A DNA stretch of 28,140 nucleotides from an uncultured Bacilli bacterium. GTDB lineage: Bacteria; Bacillota_I; Bacilli_A; RF39; UBA660. The notes under the pieces were generated by a model. It searched no databases. It was not told the origin of the DNA and worked only from the letters and a program-made list of their open reading frames with translations. This document shows positions 1-8,403 of the stretch, one piece after another; position 1 is the stretch's first letter, and every line of letters begins with the position of its first letter. The position numbers and the translations under genes were made by a program. Location of the stretch: contig CAJUIY010000024.1 in assembly GCA_910586865.1 (NCBI GenBank), positions 1 to 28,140 of the forward strand, written 5' to 3'.

Positions 1-51
1 CGAATATTTGAAGTATTTCAAAACATTATTGACTTTTTTCTTGCGATTGCC

Positions 52-366
52 CTAACATTCTTCTAAAATAGATTGATAAAAATAATAGATTTTCTCATTT
101 AATCTGTCAATATCATCTAATATAGAGTATAACGTTTCTAAATTTTTTATTTTCTTATAATTTTTCGTAAGAAAAGTAAAATAAGAATTTTCTTTTTTGG
201 TAATTTTATAATATTCAAAAATACTTTTTAACAAATAAAAATCTAGACTAGAATCATGATATCCATATGCTAATTTTTTAATATAAGTATACCAATAATC
301 TCTAGCCATCGATAAAAATTCATTTATATTATCTGATTTTGTTGCTCTAAAATCACTTTTTTCCAT
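52..366 (-). CDS. hypothetical protein, 104 aa
   Basis: I do not recognise this protein. It is short, probably all-helical, soluble and rich in Tyr, Lys and Leu, with no signal peptide or membrane segment and no clear catalytic motif. The ATG start is supported by an AGGTGAT ribosome binding site a few bases upstream, and a sigma-A type promoter (TTGCTT, 17 bases, TATAAT) lies just before that, so it appears to be an independently transcribed real gene. It is separated from the M23 peptidase gene by that operon's terminator. The window edge lies 51 bases beyond its stop codon, so any downstream partner is unseen. A short inverted repeat (TTTGAA/TTCAAA, positions 7-22) lies beyond its end. Confidence 0.6.
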   Translation of the reverse strand: MEKSDFRATKSDNINEFLSMARDYWYTYIKKLAYGYHDSSLDFYLLKSIFEYYKITKKENSYFTFLTKNYKKIKNLETLYSILDDIDRLNEKIYYFYQSILEEC

Positions 367-383
367 GATATCACCTACCTGCT

Positions 384-412
384 ATTATAGAGAATTAAGC
401 AAAAGAAAGCAA
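384..412 (-). promoter_or_regulatory. sigma-A type promoter for the 104-aa gene
   Basis: On the minus strand, TTGCTT (412-407), a 17-base spacer and TATAAT (389-384) lie directly upstream of the start codon at 366. Confidence 0.6.
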
Positions 413-440
413 ATTATTTCGTAGACTATTAATCAACTAT

Positions 441-468
441 AAAAGAGTACTTAATCTATTGTACTCTT
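441..468 (-). terminator. intrinsic terminator after the ftsEX-peptidase genes
   Basis: On the minus strand AAGAGTAC pairs with GTACTCTT around a 10-base loop, and the stem runs into a T-rich tail. It lies just after the stop codon of the M23 peptidase. Confidence 0.8.
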
Positions 469-478
469 CATTTTCATA

Positions 479-1684
479 TTATCTATTTTCCCATCTACTT
501 GGTAATGATATTAAGCTAGAAGGGTTTTTTGTTCTATTGACATATTGCCCATAGCTACAGCCACCTTTATCATGCCAGCTACAGGTTGTTATTTCTAGGT
601 GAAGATGTGCTCCAAATGAATTTCCTGTAGAACCCATATTGCCAATAGTAGTATTGTGGCTAATAAGTGGACCATTCTTTATACTATCGGATGTACCCCT
701 TTTATGATTTATATACCCAGACACTGCTCCACTAAAACTAGACATATGGGCATAAGTAGAATAAAGATAACTCCCCCCAACATTATGTCTTAAAACTACA
801 ATTAAAGCACCCGCACTATCATAACCTACAAAGTATAATTGACCATCTGCGATAGGGTAAATTGGTATCGTTTTATTTCTACTACCGATATCTACTCCCA
901 AATGTCCAGGATATCCTCTATATCCTTGTGTCATATATCCATATTGAATAGGTCTATAGTATCCATTTGAACTTGGAATAGAGGCACCTCCTTCCACTCT
1001 AAATTGACAAGCGATAATATCTTCTGTTGCCCCACATCCTAATTTTTTGTAATATTCAACATTACGTTTCGCTGCTTTTATTTGTTCATCTAGTTTAGGC
1101 ATTCCAACTTTAATATTTGCCGTATCATCCTCAATTCTTGCTTTCTGTTCATTCAAAGACTTTTTAAGATTATCAAGTTCTTGGCTCTTCGTATTTAATT
1201 CCTGTTGTTTTCTATTATTTTCATTAATTAAATTTTGTAAGTCTTCCATTACTTGTTTATTATAATCCATTAATTGCTCTACAACAGAGACTCTATAAAC
1301 CATTTCTTGGATACTAGTTGAGCCAAATATATATTCTAAGTAAGAATTTTCATTATTCACCACCTGAAGATATTTTATTAATTTTTTGCTTTCTTCATTT
1401 TTTTCTTCTATTTTCTTATTACTTTCTATTATTTCTTGTTGCAATCTTTTCACTTCGTTTTCAGCAGTAGTAATTTGATTTTCTATATCTGCTATTTTTA
1501 CTTTTATTTCTGCTACTTCCTGATCATTTTTTGCTATCTTGTCTTTTTTCGCCTGCAATTCGTTTGTATATTTAGCAACCTCATTTTCAAAATCTTTTAC
1601 TGTCTTTGCTTTAATATCATATGGAAATAAAGAAACTAAAGCAAGAACAATGAATATAATATAACTACTTCTTCTCTTTTTCAT
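479..1684 (-). CDS. secreted coiled-coil M23 peptidase (EnvC/PcsB-like)
   Basis: This is a secreted murein hydrolase, or hydrolase activator, of the LytM/M23 family. Residues 1-26 form a signal peptide ending near AKA. Residues 28-215 are a long Lys/Glu/Asn-rich coiled coil. The C-terminal M23 domain (about 245-390) has the zinc ligands H261 and D265 in HLGVD and H362 in HLH, plus the YAHM histidine H312, so it looks catalytically complete. Cysteines 217/226 and 368/376 could form disulfides. The gene starts one base after the ftsX stop, with an AAGGTG ribosome binding site. Known FtsEX complexes gate such coiled-coil hydrolases (EnvC in E. coli, PcsB in streptococci, CwlO in Bacillus), and the gene order supports the same role here. 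Streptococcal PcsB uses a CHAP domain instead, so this protein is closer to EnvC or to other M23 members in domain type. Confidence 0.92.
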   Translation of the reverse strand: MKKRRSSYIIFIVLALVSLFPYDIKAKTVKDFENEVAKYTNELQAKKDKIAKNDQEVAEIKVKIADIENQITTAENEVKRLQQEIIESNKKIEEKNEESKKLIKYLQVVNNENSYLEYIFGSTSIQEMVYRVSVVEQLMDYNKQVMEDLQNLINENNRKQQELNTKSQELDNLKKSLNEQKARIEDDTANIKVGMPKLDEQIKAAKRNVEYYKKLGCGATEDIIACQFRVEGGASIPSSNGYYRPIQYGYMTQGYRGYPGHLGVDIGSRNKTIPIYPIADGQLYFVGYDSAGALIVVLRHNVGGSYLYSTYAHMSSFSGAVSGYINHKRGTSDSIKNGPLISHNTTIGNMGSTGNSFGAHLHLEITTCSWHDKGGCSYGQYVNRTKNPSSLISLPSRWENR

Positions 1685-1685
1685 A

Positions 1686-2588
1686 TTACACCTTCAAATA
1701 CTTTCTGACAGCACCTGCACTGCCAATCATGCCTACCAAAATACCTATGATAACAACAAGACCTGATGCATAATAGATAAATGGCTCTGGTTTTATTAAT
1801 TCAATGATTTGAGTAAATAAATAGCCATCAAAATGTTTATAGAACGTTAAATAACCAAATGTTGTTAATATAACAGGGATAATGGAACCAATTAGTCCTA
1901 ATACCATTCCCTCAATAATAAATGGAGTTTTGATAGAAAAATTACTTGCTCCTACCAAACGCATAATCGATATTTCTCTTTTCCTTGAAAATATCGTTAA
2001 TTTAATTGTATTAATAATCAAAAATATCGTAACAATAACAAGAGCGATAACCACACCATAGGCAACTTTTTCAACCGATGAAAAAGTATTAATTAGTTTA
2101 TCCACCATTCCTTCTCCATATCTTACTACTGCAACTTTATCCATCTTTTTTAATTGTTTTGCCGTTGTCTTTATTTTTTCTACATCCTTTACTTTTATTT
2201 GAAAAGTATCTCTTAAAGGGTTTGATTCATCATCCCATTCTTTCATTACGGCATCAAAAACATCCGACTGTTTTGACATTTCATCCTTGACTCTATTTTT
2301 ACTTTCAAACTTATAAGAATCAATGTTATCCATTCTTTCAATTTCTTTTTTTGCATTGTCTACTTCTTTTTCGTCAGCATTGTTTTCCATAAATACGACT
2401 ATCGTCAAATCACTTTCTATTTTTTTTGCAAAATTCTCAACATTAAAGGATGCAATAATGGAAATAGCAACAATTACTAGTGTTATCGTAATACAAGAGA
2501 TAGAAGCTAAAGATAGGCTAAAGTTTCGAAAAACACTTTTAAAAGCATCTCTAATACCACGACCAATCATTCTAAATATCGTCATCAT
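1686..2588 (-). CDS. ftsX: cell division ABC transporter permease FtsX
   Basis: This is the membrane partner of FtsE. It shows the FtsX layout: a basic N-terminus, a first membrane helix at about residues 25-45, a large extracellular domain of about 120 residues, then three more helices. The cytoplasmic KREISIMRLVGAS segment is typical of the FtsX/MacB permease fold. The extracellular domain is expected to bind the coiled coil of the downstream M23 peptidase. I chose ATG at 2588 (the next codon is also ATG) because GGGAGG ends 11 bases upstream; a longer reading from 2633 would add 15 residues without such a site. The gene overlaps the end of ftsE by 17 bases, which suggests translational coupling. 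Confidence 0.95.
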   Translation of the reverse strand: MMTIFRMIGRGIRDAFKSVFRNFSLSLASISCITITLVIVAISIIASFNVENFAKKIESDLTIVVFMENNADEKEVDNAKKEIERMDNIDSYKFESKNRVKDEMSKQSDVFDAVMKEWDDESNPLRDTFQIKVKDVEKIKTTAKQLKKMDKVAVVRYGEGMVDKLINTFSSVEKVAYGVVIALVIVTIFLIINTIKLTIFSRKREISIMRLVGASNFSIKTPFIIEGMVLGLIGSIIPVILTTFGYLTFYKHFDGYLFTQIIELIKPEPFIYYASGLVVIIGILVGMIGSAGAVRKYLKV

Positions 2589-3276
2589 CACTATGATAAC
2601 CTCCCTTCTCCTTAAAACTAATAAGTCTTCCATCTTTCAAAGTAATTACCTGTTTTTGCATTTTATTCACAATATCTTGATCATGTGTCGCCATTAGGAT
2701 TGTCGTTCCATTGGTTTTATTGATATGATCAAGTACTGCCATAATTTCCATACTCATCTCTGGATCAAGATTTCCCGTAGGCTCATCACAAAGAAGTAAC
2801 TTTGGTTCATTGACAATGGCACGGGCAATCGCCACTCTTTGTTGTTCTCCACCAGATAGTTGATCTGGATAATTATGAACTTTATTTTTTAATCCAACGA
2901 TTTCTATAGCTTTTAATGTTTTTGCTCTCGTTTCTTGTTTGGTGGCACCAATTACTTCCATCGCAAAAGCAACATTTTCAAATACGGTTAATTTTGGTAG
3001 CAATTTATAATCTTGGAAGACAATTCCTAACTTTCTTCTTAATTTGTATACTTTTTTATTTCTTAATTTAACTACATTAACTCCACCAACTACAATTTGA
3101 CCTGTAGTCGGTTTTTCTTCTCGATATAACATCTTAATAAAAGTACTCTTTCCACTTCCAGATCCTCCAATCACAAAAGTAAAAGATCCCTTTTGAATAG
3201 ATAAAGTTAAATCATAAATTGCTGTTACTCCATTTTTATACTTTTTACTAACTTTTTTTAGTCTAATTAAATCCAT
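2572..3276 (-). CDS. ftsE: cell division ATP-binding protein FtsE
   Basis: This is the ABC ATPase of the FtsEX complex, which couples ATP hydrolysis at the division site to activation of cell-wall hydrolases. At 234 residues it has the normal family length. Motifs seen: Walker [10 protein letters not shown] (37-45), Q-loop at VFQDYKLLP (about 87), signature LSGGEQQR (140-147), Walker [10 protein letters not shown] (160-168) and the switch histidine in ATHD (198). The start at 3276 is set by an AGGTGG ribosome binding site. A longer reading from 3381 would add a hydrophobic 35-residue stretch that is not part of the family. The C-terminus ends in a short acidic run. It is the first gene of ftsE-ftsX-M23 peptidase and lies 73 bases after a YitT gene, so it may share the prfB transcript or have its own promoter. 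Confidence 0.96.
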   Translation of the reverse strand: MDLIRLKKVSKKYKNGVTAIYDLTLSIQKGSFTFVIGGSGSGKSTFIKMLYREEKPTTGQIVVGGVNVVKLRNKKVYKLRRKLGIVFQDYKLLPKLTVFENVAFAMEVIGATKQETRAKTLKAIEIVGLKNKVHNYPDQLSGGEQQRVAIARAIVNEPKLLLCDEPTGNLDPEMSMEIMAVLDHINKTNGTTILMATHDQDIVNKMQKQVITLKDGRLISFKEKGGYHSDDDDI

Positions 3277-3301
3277 ATAATCAACCACCTTATCTTTAAT
3301 A

Positions 3302-3307
3302 ATTATA
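3302..3307 (-). promoter_or_regulatory. possible -10 box for ftsE
   Basis: TATAAT occurs on the minus strand 25 bases before the ftsE start, in the 73-base gap after the YitT gene. I see no good -35 box at the right distance (only a T-run), so this is weak. Confidence 0.3.
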
Positions 3308-3349
3308 CTACATATTACGACAAAAAAAAAGAATATTCGAAGAAATCCA

Positions 3350-4243
3350 CTATTTTCCACCTTTGCTTTGATAGGCATCACAAACTAAGAAAAAACTATT
3401 CTTATCAATTTTTTTAATTTCTTTTTTTAATCTTGAGAAATCTTTGGTAGGAACTACCGTTAAAAGCATTTTTCCAGGTCTTTTTAAAAAGCATTTTTCA
3501 ATAGGAATCACCGTAACACCATGGTTTAACTTTGTAAGAATATATTCTTCTATTTTTTTCTCTTCCTCTGTGATAATATAGAATGCTTTTTTCTTAGACA
3601 CCCCTATCACCATTCTTTCAATCATAAAACTATTAATGTAAAGAATTGTAAAGGCATATAGAGCATTTGTCCATGAGATCAGAAACCCACCAATTAAAAC
3701 AATGAATCCATTAATAAAAAAAGAACTCTTAGAAGTAGCAATTCTTAACTTTTTATATAAGATTTGACTGATGATGGGTAAGCCACCATTAGAATAACCT
3801 GATTTATACATTAGTCCATTCGCTATTCCTCCAATAATTCCTATATAAATAGATACTAATAATAAATCATTGGGTTCTAAGACAATATTCGCTGTAAAAA
3901 AGGAAGTGATTTTTACCAAAATAGGATATACAAAAGTAGCGAAAATCGCTCCAATAGAAGCCTCCATTCCTAAGTAAAAAAAGCTTGCTACCAAAAGGAA
4001 AAAAGAAGTAATAAAAATAATAATCGAAGGATCTAGTGGGTATATTTTGTTTACAATAACAGCAATTCCATTTACTCCACCAGTCACAATATCGAACTGA
4101 AAAAGAAAGAGATTAAATAAAAAAGAAGAGATTAATAAAGATAATAATAACTGAAATAATCTAAAAATTACATGTTTCTCTTTTATCTTTCTTAATACTT
4201 CTTCTTTATTCTTTTTGAAATTAATTTTAGAAAGAAATGCCAT
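3350..4243 (-). CDS. YitT family membrane protein (second of a tandem pair)
   Basis: This is a multi-pass inner membrane protein of the YitT family, made of a membrane domain with about five or six helices (residues 30-200) and a soluble C-terminal DUF2179 domain (about 215-292). The conserved pattern DIVTGGVNGIAVIVNKI lies after the first helix, and the C-terminal domain carries KAFYIITEEE and NHGVTVI. The molecular function of the family is not established. The gene begins two bases after the stop of a close paralogue and shares the same motifs in the same order, so the pair arose by tandem duplication. The ribosome binding site (GGCGGGG) is unusual and weaker than others here. The N-terminus is rich in Lys, as in its neighbour. 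Confidence 0.88.
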   Translation of the reverse strand: MAFLSKINFKKNKEEVLRKIKEKHVIFRLFQLLLSLLISSFLFNLFLFQFDIVTGGVNGIAVIVNKIYPLDPSIIIFITSFFLLVASFFYLGMEASIGAIFATFVYPILVKITSFFTANIVLEPNDLLLVSIYIGIIGGIANGLMYKSGYSNGGLPIISQILYKKLRIATSKSSFFINGFIVLIGGFLISWTNALYAFTILYINSFMIERMVIGVSKKKAFYIITEEEKKIEEYILTKLNHGVTVIPIEKCFLKRPGKMLLTVVPTKDFSRLKKEIKKIDKNSFFLVCDAYQSKGGK

Positions 4244-4245
4244 AA

Positions 4246-5127
4246 CTATTCCCCGCCTGACACTTCATAAGCATCGGTTACTACGAAAAAGGCATCCTTA
4301 TCTATCTCATTAATTCCCTCTTTTAGTTTATAATAATCCTTTGTTGGTAAAACACATAGTAATACATTTTTATTTTCTTTATGAAATCCACCCTTGGCAT
4401 CAATTACCGTTACTCCATGATTTAAATATTTTAAAATATATTCTCTAATTTTCTTTTCTTCTTTGGTAATAATATAAAAAGCTTTACTATCTGATATTCC
4501 TAATATTACTTTATCTGACATATAACTAACTAAATATAATACTAAAATAGAATACATTAGTTTATTGATACCAAATATAAGTCCTGTAAAGGCTACTATG
4601 GTACCATCGCAATATAGAATACTCTTACCCATACTAACTTTAAAATATTTCGATATAATTTGATTCAAAATATCGGTTCCTCCAGTGGTAAATCCAGCTT
4701 TAAATATGATTCCAGAACCAAAACCGTATAGAACTCCCGCGAAAACAGTAGATAGTAAAAGTTGCGAATTATCTATTTCTAAATATAAATTAATATTTTT
4801 GGTTATTTCTATAAAAAATGGATAGAGTAAACTACCAAATACAGAAGCCTTTGTTTTTTCTTTTCCCAATAAGAAATAACTTAATACCAGTAACAACACA
4901 TTAGCACTTAAAATAAATACAGAAGTATTAATTCCTATTAAGTGATTTAATAAGATAGAAATACCACTCACTCCACCTGATACAATATCATTTGGTGCTA
5001 AAAATAAATTAAAGGAAATAGCAATACATAAGCAACCAATACAAAATTGAATATATCTTCCTAGTTTTGATTTCTTTTCAATTCGTTCTCTTATCTCTTT
5101 TAAATTATCTTTAAAAAACCAACCCAT
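4246..5127 (-). CDS. YitT family membrane protein (first of a tandem pair)
   Basis: This YitT-family membrane protein is paralogous to the next gene. Corresponding motifs are DIVSGGVSGISILLNHL after the first helix and KAFYIITKEEKK, LNHGVTVI and FFVVTDAYE in the C-terminal DUF2179 domain. Five or six hydrophobic helices span about residues 25-195. The start is placed at ATG 5127, eight bases after AGAGG and one base after the prfB stop. A GTG at 5136 is in frame but sits on the binding site itself. The tight junction shows that it is co-transcribed with prfB. The family's role is unknown, so its position beside a release factor and ftsEX gives no firm hint. Confidence 0.88.
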   Translation of the reverse strand: MGWFFKDNLKEIRERIEKKSKLGRYIQFCIGCLCIAISFNLFLAPNDIVSGGVSGISILLNHLIGINTSVFILSANVLLLVLSYFLLGKEKTKASVFGSLLYPFFIEITKNINLYLEIDNSQLLLSTVFAGVLYGFGSGIIFKAGFTTGGTDILNQIISKYFKVSMGKSILYCDGTIVAFTGLIFGINKLMYSILVLYLVSYMSDKVILGISDSKAFYIITKEEKKIREYILKYLNHGVTVIDAKGGFHKENKNVLLCVLPTKDYYKLKEGINEIDKDAFFVVTDAYEVSGGE

Positions 5128-5128
5128 T

Positions 5129-6227
5129 TTATACACCTCTTTTTAAATTACTCTCTATAAATATATCAATATCTCCGTCTAATACTTTACTAGTATTACT
5201 CGTTTCTTCATTTGTTCTATGATCTTTTACTAAGGAATAAGGATGTAAAATATAACTTCTAATTTGAGAACCAAAATCAATTCCCATTTGTTCGCCTTTG
5301 ATATCATTTATCTTTTTCATTTCTTTTTCCTCTTCTATTAGTAATAATTTAGCCTTTAATACTTGAAGAGCATGTTCTTTATTTTGAATTTGACTTCTTT
5401 CATTTTGACAAGTAACTACAATTTTAGATGGTAAATGTGTAATACGAACAGCAGAATCAGTTGTATTTACTCCTTGTCCTCCGGCACCAGTAGAACGAAA
5501 AACATCAATTTTTAAATCTTTGTCATCTATTTTTAAATCAATATTTTTTTTTATATCCGGAGTTACTTCGATAGAAGCAAAAGAAGTATGTCTTCTATTA
5601 TTGGAATCAAATGGAGAAAGTCTAACTAATCGATGTATCCCCTTTTCATTTTTTAAATATCCATAAGCATAATTACCACTGATTAACATAGAGATACTTT
5701 TTATTCCTGCTTCTTCTCCTTTTTGATAATCCAGAAGAGTCATTTTATAACCTTTTTTTTCACTCCATCTCGTATACATTCGATATAACATTTCTGCCCA
5801 ATCACAAGATTCAGTTCCTCCTGCACCTGGATGAATTTCTAATATACAATTTTCACTATCATATTTGCCATTTAAAAGTAGTAGGATACGAATCTCCTCT
5901 AACTTTTCTTCTAGAAGAGACAATTCTTCTTCTATTCCTCTTAATAATTCTTCATCCTTTTCTAGTTCTACTAAAGATAATAAATCAAGGTTAGAAGATA
6001 ATTGATCCTTTAAGTCAGATAGTGGTAAGACGATACTTTTCAGATGATTTACTTCCTTAATAGTTTGTTCTGCTTTTTCTCTATCATTCCAAAAATCACC
6101 ATTATTTTGTAATTTTTCTAAAGAGACGACTCTTTTTTCTTTTTCATCACAGTCAAAGTGACCTCCATACAGTATTCACTTCTTCTAAGTACTCTTCTAG
6201 TTTTCTTTTTATCTCATTTGAATTCAT
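5129..6227 (-). CDS. prfB: peptide chain release factor 2 (programmed +1 frameshift)
   Basis: RF2 recognises UGA and UAA stop codons and triggers peptide release. The gene lies in two frames: 24 codons from ATG 6227 to CTT, then a TGA stop. After a +1 shift, reading continues as GAC from 6154 to the TAA at 5129, giving 365 residues, the same length as E. coli RF2. The stop-recognition SPF tripeptide falls at about residues 204-206, and the catalytic GGQ loop (GAGGQG) at about 249-251. The joined protein covers the N-terminal helical domain and all other domains. Calling only the long open frame (5129-5923) would lose about 101 residues. A GGTGAG sequence precedes the ATG. Two YitT genes follow immediately. 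Confidence 0.96.
6152..6166 (-). other. prfB programmed +1 frameshift site
   Basis: On the minus strand the order is GGAGG (6166-6162), three bases (TCA), then CTT TGA C. The internal Shine-Dalgarno-like GGAGG three bases before CTT, followed by an in-frame UGA and C, is the classical RF2 autoregulatory shift site. Low RF2 makes ribosomes pause at UGA and slip to GAC, restoring synthesis. Confidence 0.95.
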
Positions 6228-6250
6228 AACACTCACCTTTTCTTATTTTT

Positions 6251-6279
6251 AGTATATCATAAATGCTATTAGAAAATAA
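6251..6279 (-). promoter_or_regulatory. prfB: probable extended -10 promoter for prfB
   Basis: TGATATACT (TG at 6259-6258, TATACT at 6256-6251) forms an extended -10 element 23 bases before the prfB start. The -35 position holds only a weak TTATTT. Confidence 0.45.
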
Positions 6280-6293
6280 ATCACTAACTAATA

Positions 6294-6322
6294 TTTTATT
6301 AAAAAAAGAGATGTGCTATAAT
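6294..6322 (+). promoter_or_regulatory. probable extended -10 promoter for the small lipoprotein
   Basis: TGCTATAAT (6314-6322) is a strong extended -10 element 37 bases before the ATG. The -35 region is poor (TTTTAT at 6294-6299). Confidence 0.5.
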
Positions 6323-6359
6323 AGTTAGCATAAATATTTAACAAGGAGGAAACCTATTT

Positions 6360-6776
6360 ATGAAAATCAAAATAACCAGAAAATCATTGGCACTTTTTGC
6401 ACTGACATCCACTACCATATTATCTGGATGTACTGCTCAGAAAAAAAACGATGAAAAAAAGAACGTAAAAGTAGAACAAGAACAGGAAGAAAAAAAGTTT
6501 TGTGAGCATCAACACTTAGTAATCCCTTTCGGTAATCAACAATTCATATTTAGAGAATGTGAGAATGACATAAAAATAACTTTTTCTTATAATAAGGTTA
6601 ACAGTGCTATCGACTATTATATTAAAAATAGTGATAAAGAAAATATTTTGGAAGGTCGTACTAATGATTATCATATTTTTGACATTGATAATCAGCTAGA
6701 AGAAGAGAATACAAGAGGAATCGAGAAAGAATTAATCGAAAAGGGTGCAAAAGTATACCAATTAAAAAAGAAATAG
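6360..6776 (+). CDS. small putative lipoprotein, 138 aa
   Basis: The N-terminus has a basic start, a hydrophobic core and the lipobox LSGC, with C24 as the predicted lipidated cysteine, so the protein should be anchored on the outer face of the membrane. A Lys/Glu-rich linker (about 27-46) leads to a small domain of about 90 residues, with cysteines at 48 and 67 that could form a disulfide. I do not recognise the domain. An AAGGAGG site ten bases upstream and an extended -10 promoter support the gene. It is divergent from prfB and stands alone; the only thing downstream is a structured segment ending in a terminator. Confidence 0.75.
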   Translation: MKIKITRKSLALFALTSTTILSGCTAQKKNDEKKNVKVEQEQEEKKFCEHQHLVIPFGNQQFIFRECENDIKITFSYNKVNSAIDYYIKNSDKENILEGRTNDYHIFDIDNQLEEENTRGIEKELIEKGAKVYQLKKK

Positions 6777-6828
6777 AAATAATATCTATTTTATGAATAA
6801 TTTTTCTTCTTTTTCATAATATATTAGT

Positions 6829-6861
6829 GGGGAGGGTTCACGGAGTTAGGTGAAGATCCCC
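6829..6861 (+). ncRNA. unassigned hairpin RNA element (3' UTR or small RNA)
   Basis: Fifty-two bases after the lipoprotein stop, GGGGA (6829-6833) pairs with TCCCC (6857-6861). Inside this TTCAC (6837-6841) pairs with GTGAA (6850-6854), leaving a purine internal loop (GGG opposite GA) and the apical loop GGAGTTAG. The segment is GC-rich against its surroundings and is followed within 12 bases by a strong terminator. It could be the 3' end of the lipoprotein mRNA, or a short independent RNA: TAATAT-like boxes precede it, but no good -35. It lacks the conserved bases of SRP RNA, and I could not assign it to a riboswitch class. Confidence 0.45.
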
Positions 6862-6873
6862 TGTATATAGATT

Positions 6874-6906
6874 GGCACTTAGTTTTATTAAGTGCCTTTT
6901 TATTTT
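6874..6906 (+). terminator. strong intrinsic terminator
   Basis: GGCACTTA (6874-6881) pairs perfectly with TAAGTGCC (6889-6896) around a seven-base loop, followed by TTTTTATTTT. It ends the lipoprotein and hairpin RNA transcript. Confidence 0.92.
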
Positions 6907-6912
6907 GTTAAC

Positions 6913-6942
6913 AAAAAAAGTGACTATTCCTATTATGTCACT
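6913..6942 (-). terminator. intrinsic terminator of the helical-repeat gene
   Basis: On the minus strand AGTGAC (6942-6937) pairs with GTCACT (6924-6919) around a 12-base loop and is followed by a run of T. It lies 43 bases after the stop of the 472-residue gene and faces the plus-strand terminator. Confidence 0.8.
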
Positions 6943-6984
6943 AATTTATTTTTTACAATCTGTTATATGAAGATAATACTCTAT

Positions 6985-8403
6985 TTATTTTCTTTTATTC
7001 TTTATAAATTTAGTTTGTGGCAAAATATCTTCTTTATCAATAGTCTGCAAATATCGCCCTACTAGTTCCCTACTAGTATGTGTTATTCCTGTCTTGCTAC
7101 TTCCCATCATATCATCAACATTACATAGTAATAAATTCAACTCATATGGTAATAGAAACCCTTGTCCTAATTTTTTTGACTTTAAAATCATATCAAGGTA
7201 AATACTGGCTTCATCAAACTTATCTTGCTCCATAGAAAAATAAAACTTCCTAACATAATTTTCTACATCTAAACTGAATTTATTCAACCCAATATACATA
7301 AGAGTAGTAATGGGCTCTATATAATCCATATCCTCATTTAATACGCTAATATATATCAAATCTTCTATTAAAAATTGGTATTTTTCCTTTTTTCTTTCTT
7401 TTAAATATCCATTTATAGAAGGAAAAGCACTCTCATAATCTTGATTCATTAAATAATCAGCGATATCAAGAATAGTATCATTAGTCTTCGTTTCTACTTC
7501 TAAATTCATTTCTTCTGAATTTGGTTTCTCACACTCTTCATTTTTAATCTCTTTTATCATATTATTGATATCTGTTAATAAGATATGAAAAGCATTATTC
7601 TCCGGGGAAATTATTTTTTCGTGAATGTAAGCATCTTGTATAGAAAGAGCCAATTCAAAGTTTTTACTATCTATTGCATCAAATAAAGACTCTGTAGGAA
7701 AATCAACAGGTTTCGGCACTTGTTTCGTTTTTTTCATTTCTAATAGTTTCTCTGCCAAAAATAAATAGTGTTTATTTCTATTATTAAGATAGCATTTTTC
7801 TTGAATTTGTTTCAAATAATCAACCATATCTTCATACTTTTTCTCTTTTGATAGAATAGTAATGTGTTTTCCTATTCTTTCTTGCTCTTTCATTACTCCA
7901 ATGATTAATGCTTTTATTGCGGGATTTTGAATATATTTTTTACTTTCTATTTGCTTTATTAAATCATTGAAGTTCCTATTGAACAATTTATATCTTATTT
8001 TATTATTTATCACACTATAGTTACGATCATTGGAATCAATTTTCATATCCTCAAACTTTATTTTGTTTGCATAATCATGATATTCTTCTGGTAAATCGAT
8101 AATCATATTTAGTAAGTACAAGTAACAATTGTTGTCCTTCATTTGAGATTCATTACCTGTATGAAATAAAACGTCAAAATATTTCATTGATTCTAAATAA
8201 TTATTATTTCTAACATGATAATAAAATAAGCGAAGGCAAATATCCTTATATCTTGGTTCTATTTTATAACACTCTTCCAAAAGATATTTTAATCCATCAT
8301 AATTTTTTGTTGAGACTAAGTATTTTGTATGATTATACAAATCTTCCACAGATATAATTTGATAATAACCTCTTTTCACTCTTTTTAAGATACCCTCCTC
8401 CAT
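6985..8403 (-). CDS. helical-repeat protein, 5'-truncated by an in-frame stop
   Basis: I cannot name this 472-residue protein. It is predicted to be soluble and almost entirely helical, with TPR-like pairs of helices rich in Tyr, Leu, Asp and Lys (for example around residues 20-90 and 330-440) and an acidic, low-complexity linker near 285-310. Its first 16 residues (MEEGILKRVKRGYYQI) look like the second half of a winged-helix DNA-binding domain of the kind found at the N-terminus of AbiEi-like regulators. The missing first half lies upstream in the same frame but is separated by a TAA. ATG 8403 is the first start after that stop and has no convincing ribosome binding site, so either the protein is made poorly or the gene is decaying. 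Confidence 0.65.
   Translation of the reverse strand: MEEGILKRVKRGYYQIISVEDLYNHTKYLVSTKNYDGLKYLLEECYKIEPRYKDICLRLFYYHVRNNNYLESMKYFDVLFHTGNESQMKDNNCYLYLLNMIIDLPEEYHDYANKIKFEDMKIDSNDRNYSVINNKIRYKLFNRNFNDLIKQIESKKYIQNPAIKALIIGVMKEQERIGKHITILSKEKKYEDMVDYLKQIQEKCYLNNRNKHYLFLAEKLLEMKKTKQVPKPVDFPTESLFDAIDSKNFELALSIQDAYIHEKIISPENNAFHILLTDINNMIKEIKNEECEKPNSEEMNLEVETKTNDTILDIADYLMNQDYESAFPSINGYLKERKKEKYQFLIEDLIYISVLNEDMDYIEPITTLMYIGLNKFSLDVENYVRKFYFSMEQDKFDEASIYLDMILKSKKLGQGFLLPYELNLLLCNVDDMMGSSKTGITHTSRELVGRYLQTIDKEDILPQTKFIKNKRK

Noticed and set aside
5129..5923. prfB annotated as a complete 264-residue protein
   Set aside because: It would lack the N-terminal domain, and the same frame continues upstream without stops to the frameshift site.
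6153..6155. In-frame TGA in prfB taken as Mycoplasma-type code or as a pseudogene
   Set aside because: The surrounding GGAGG, CTTTGAC context is the known RF2 frameshift, and other genes use TGA as the final stop.
6829..6861. Hairpin considered as SRP RNA or a known riboswitch
   Set aside because: The conserved SRP bases (GUCAGG and GGAAGCAGC-like) are absent, and I see no match to fluoride, preQ1, glycine or guanidine elements; also no regulated gene follows on the plus strand.
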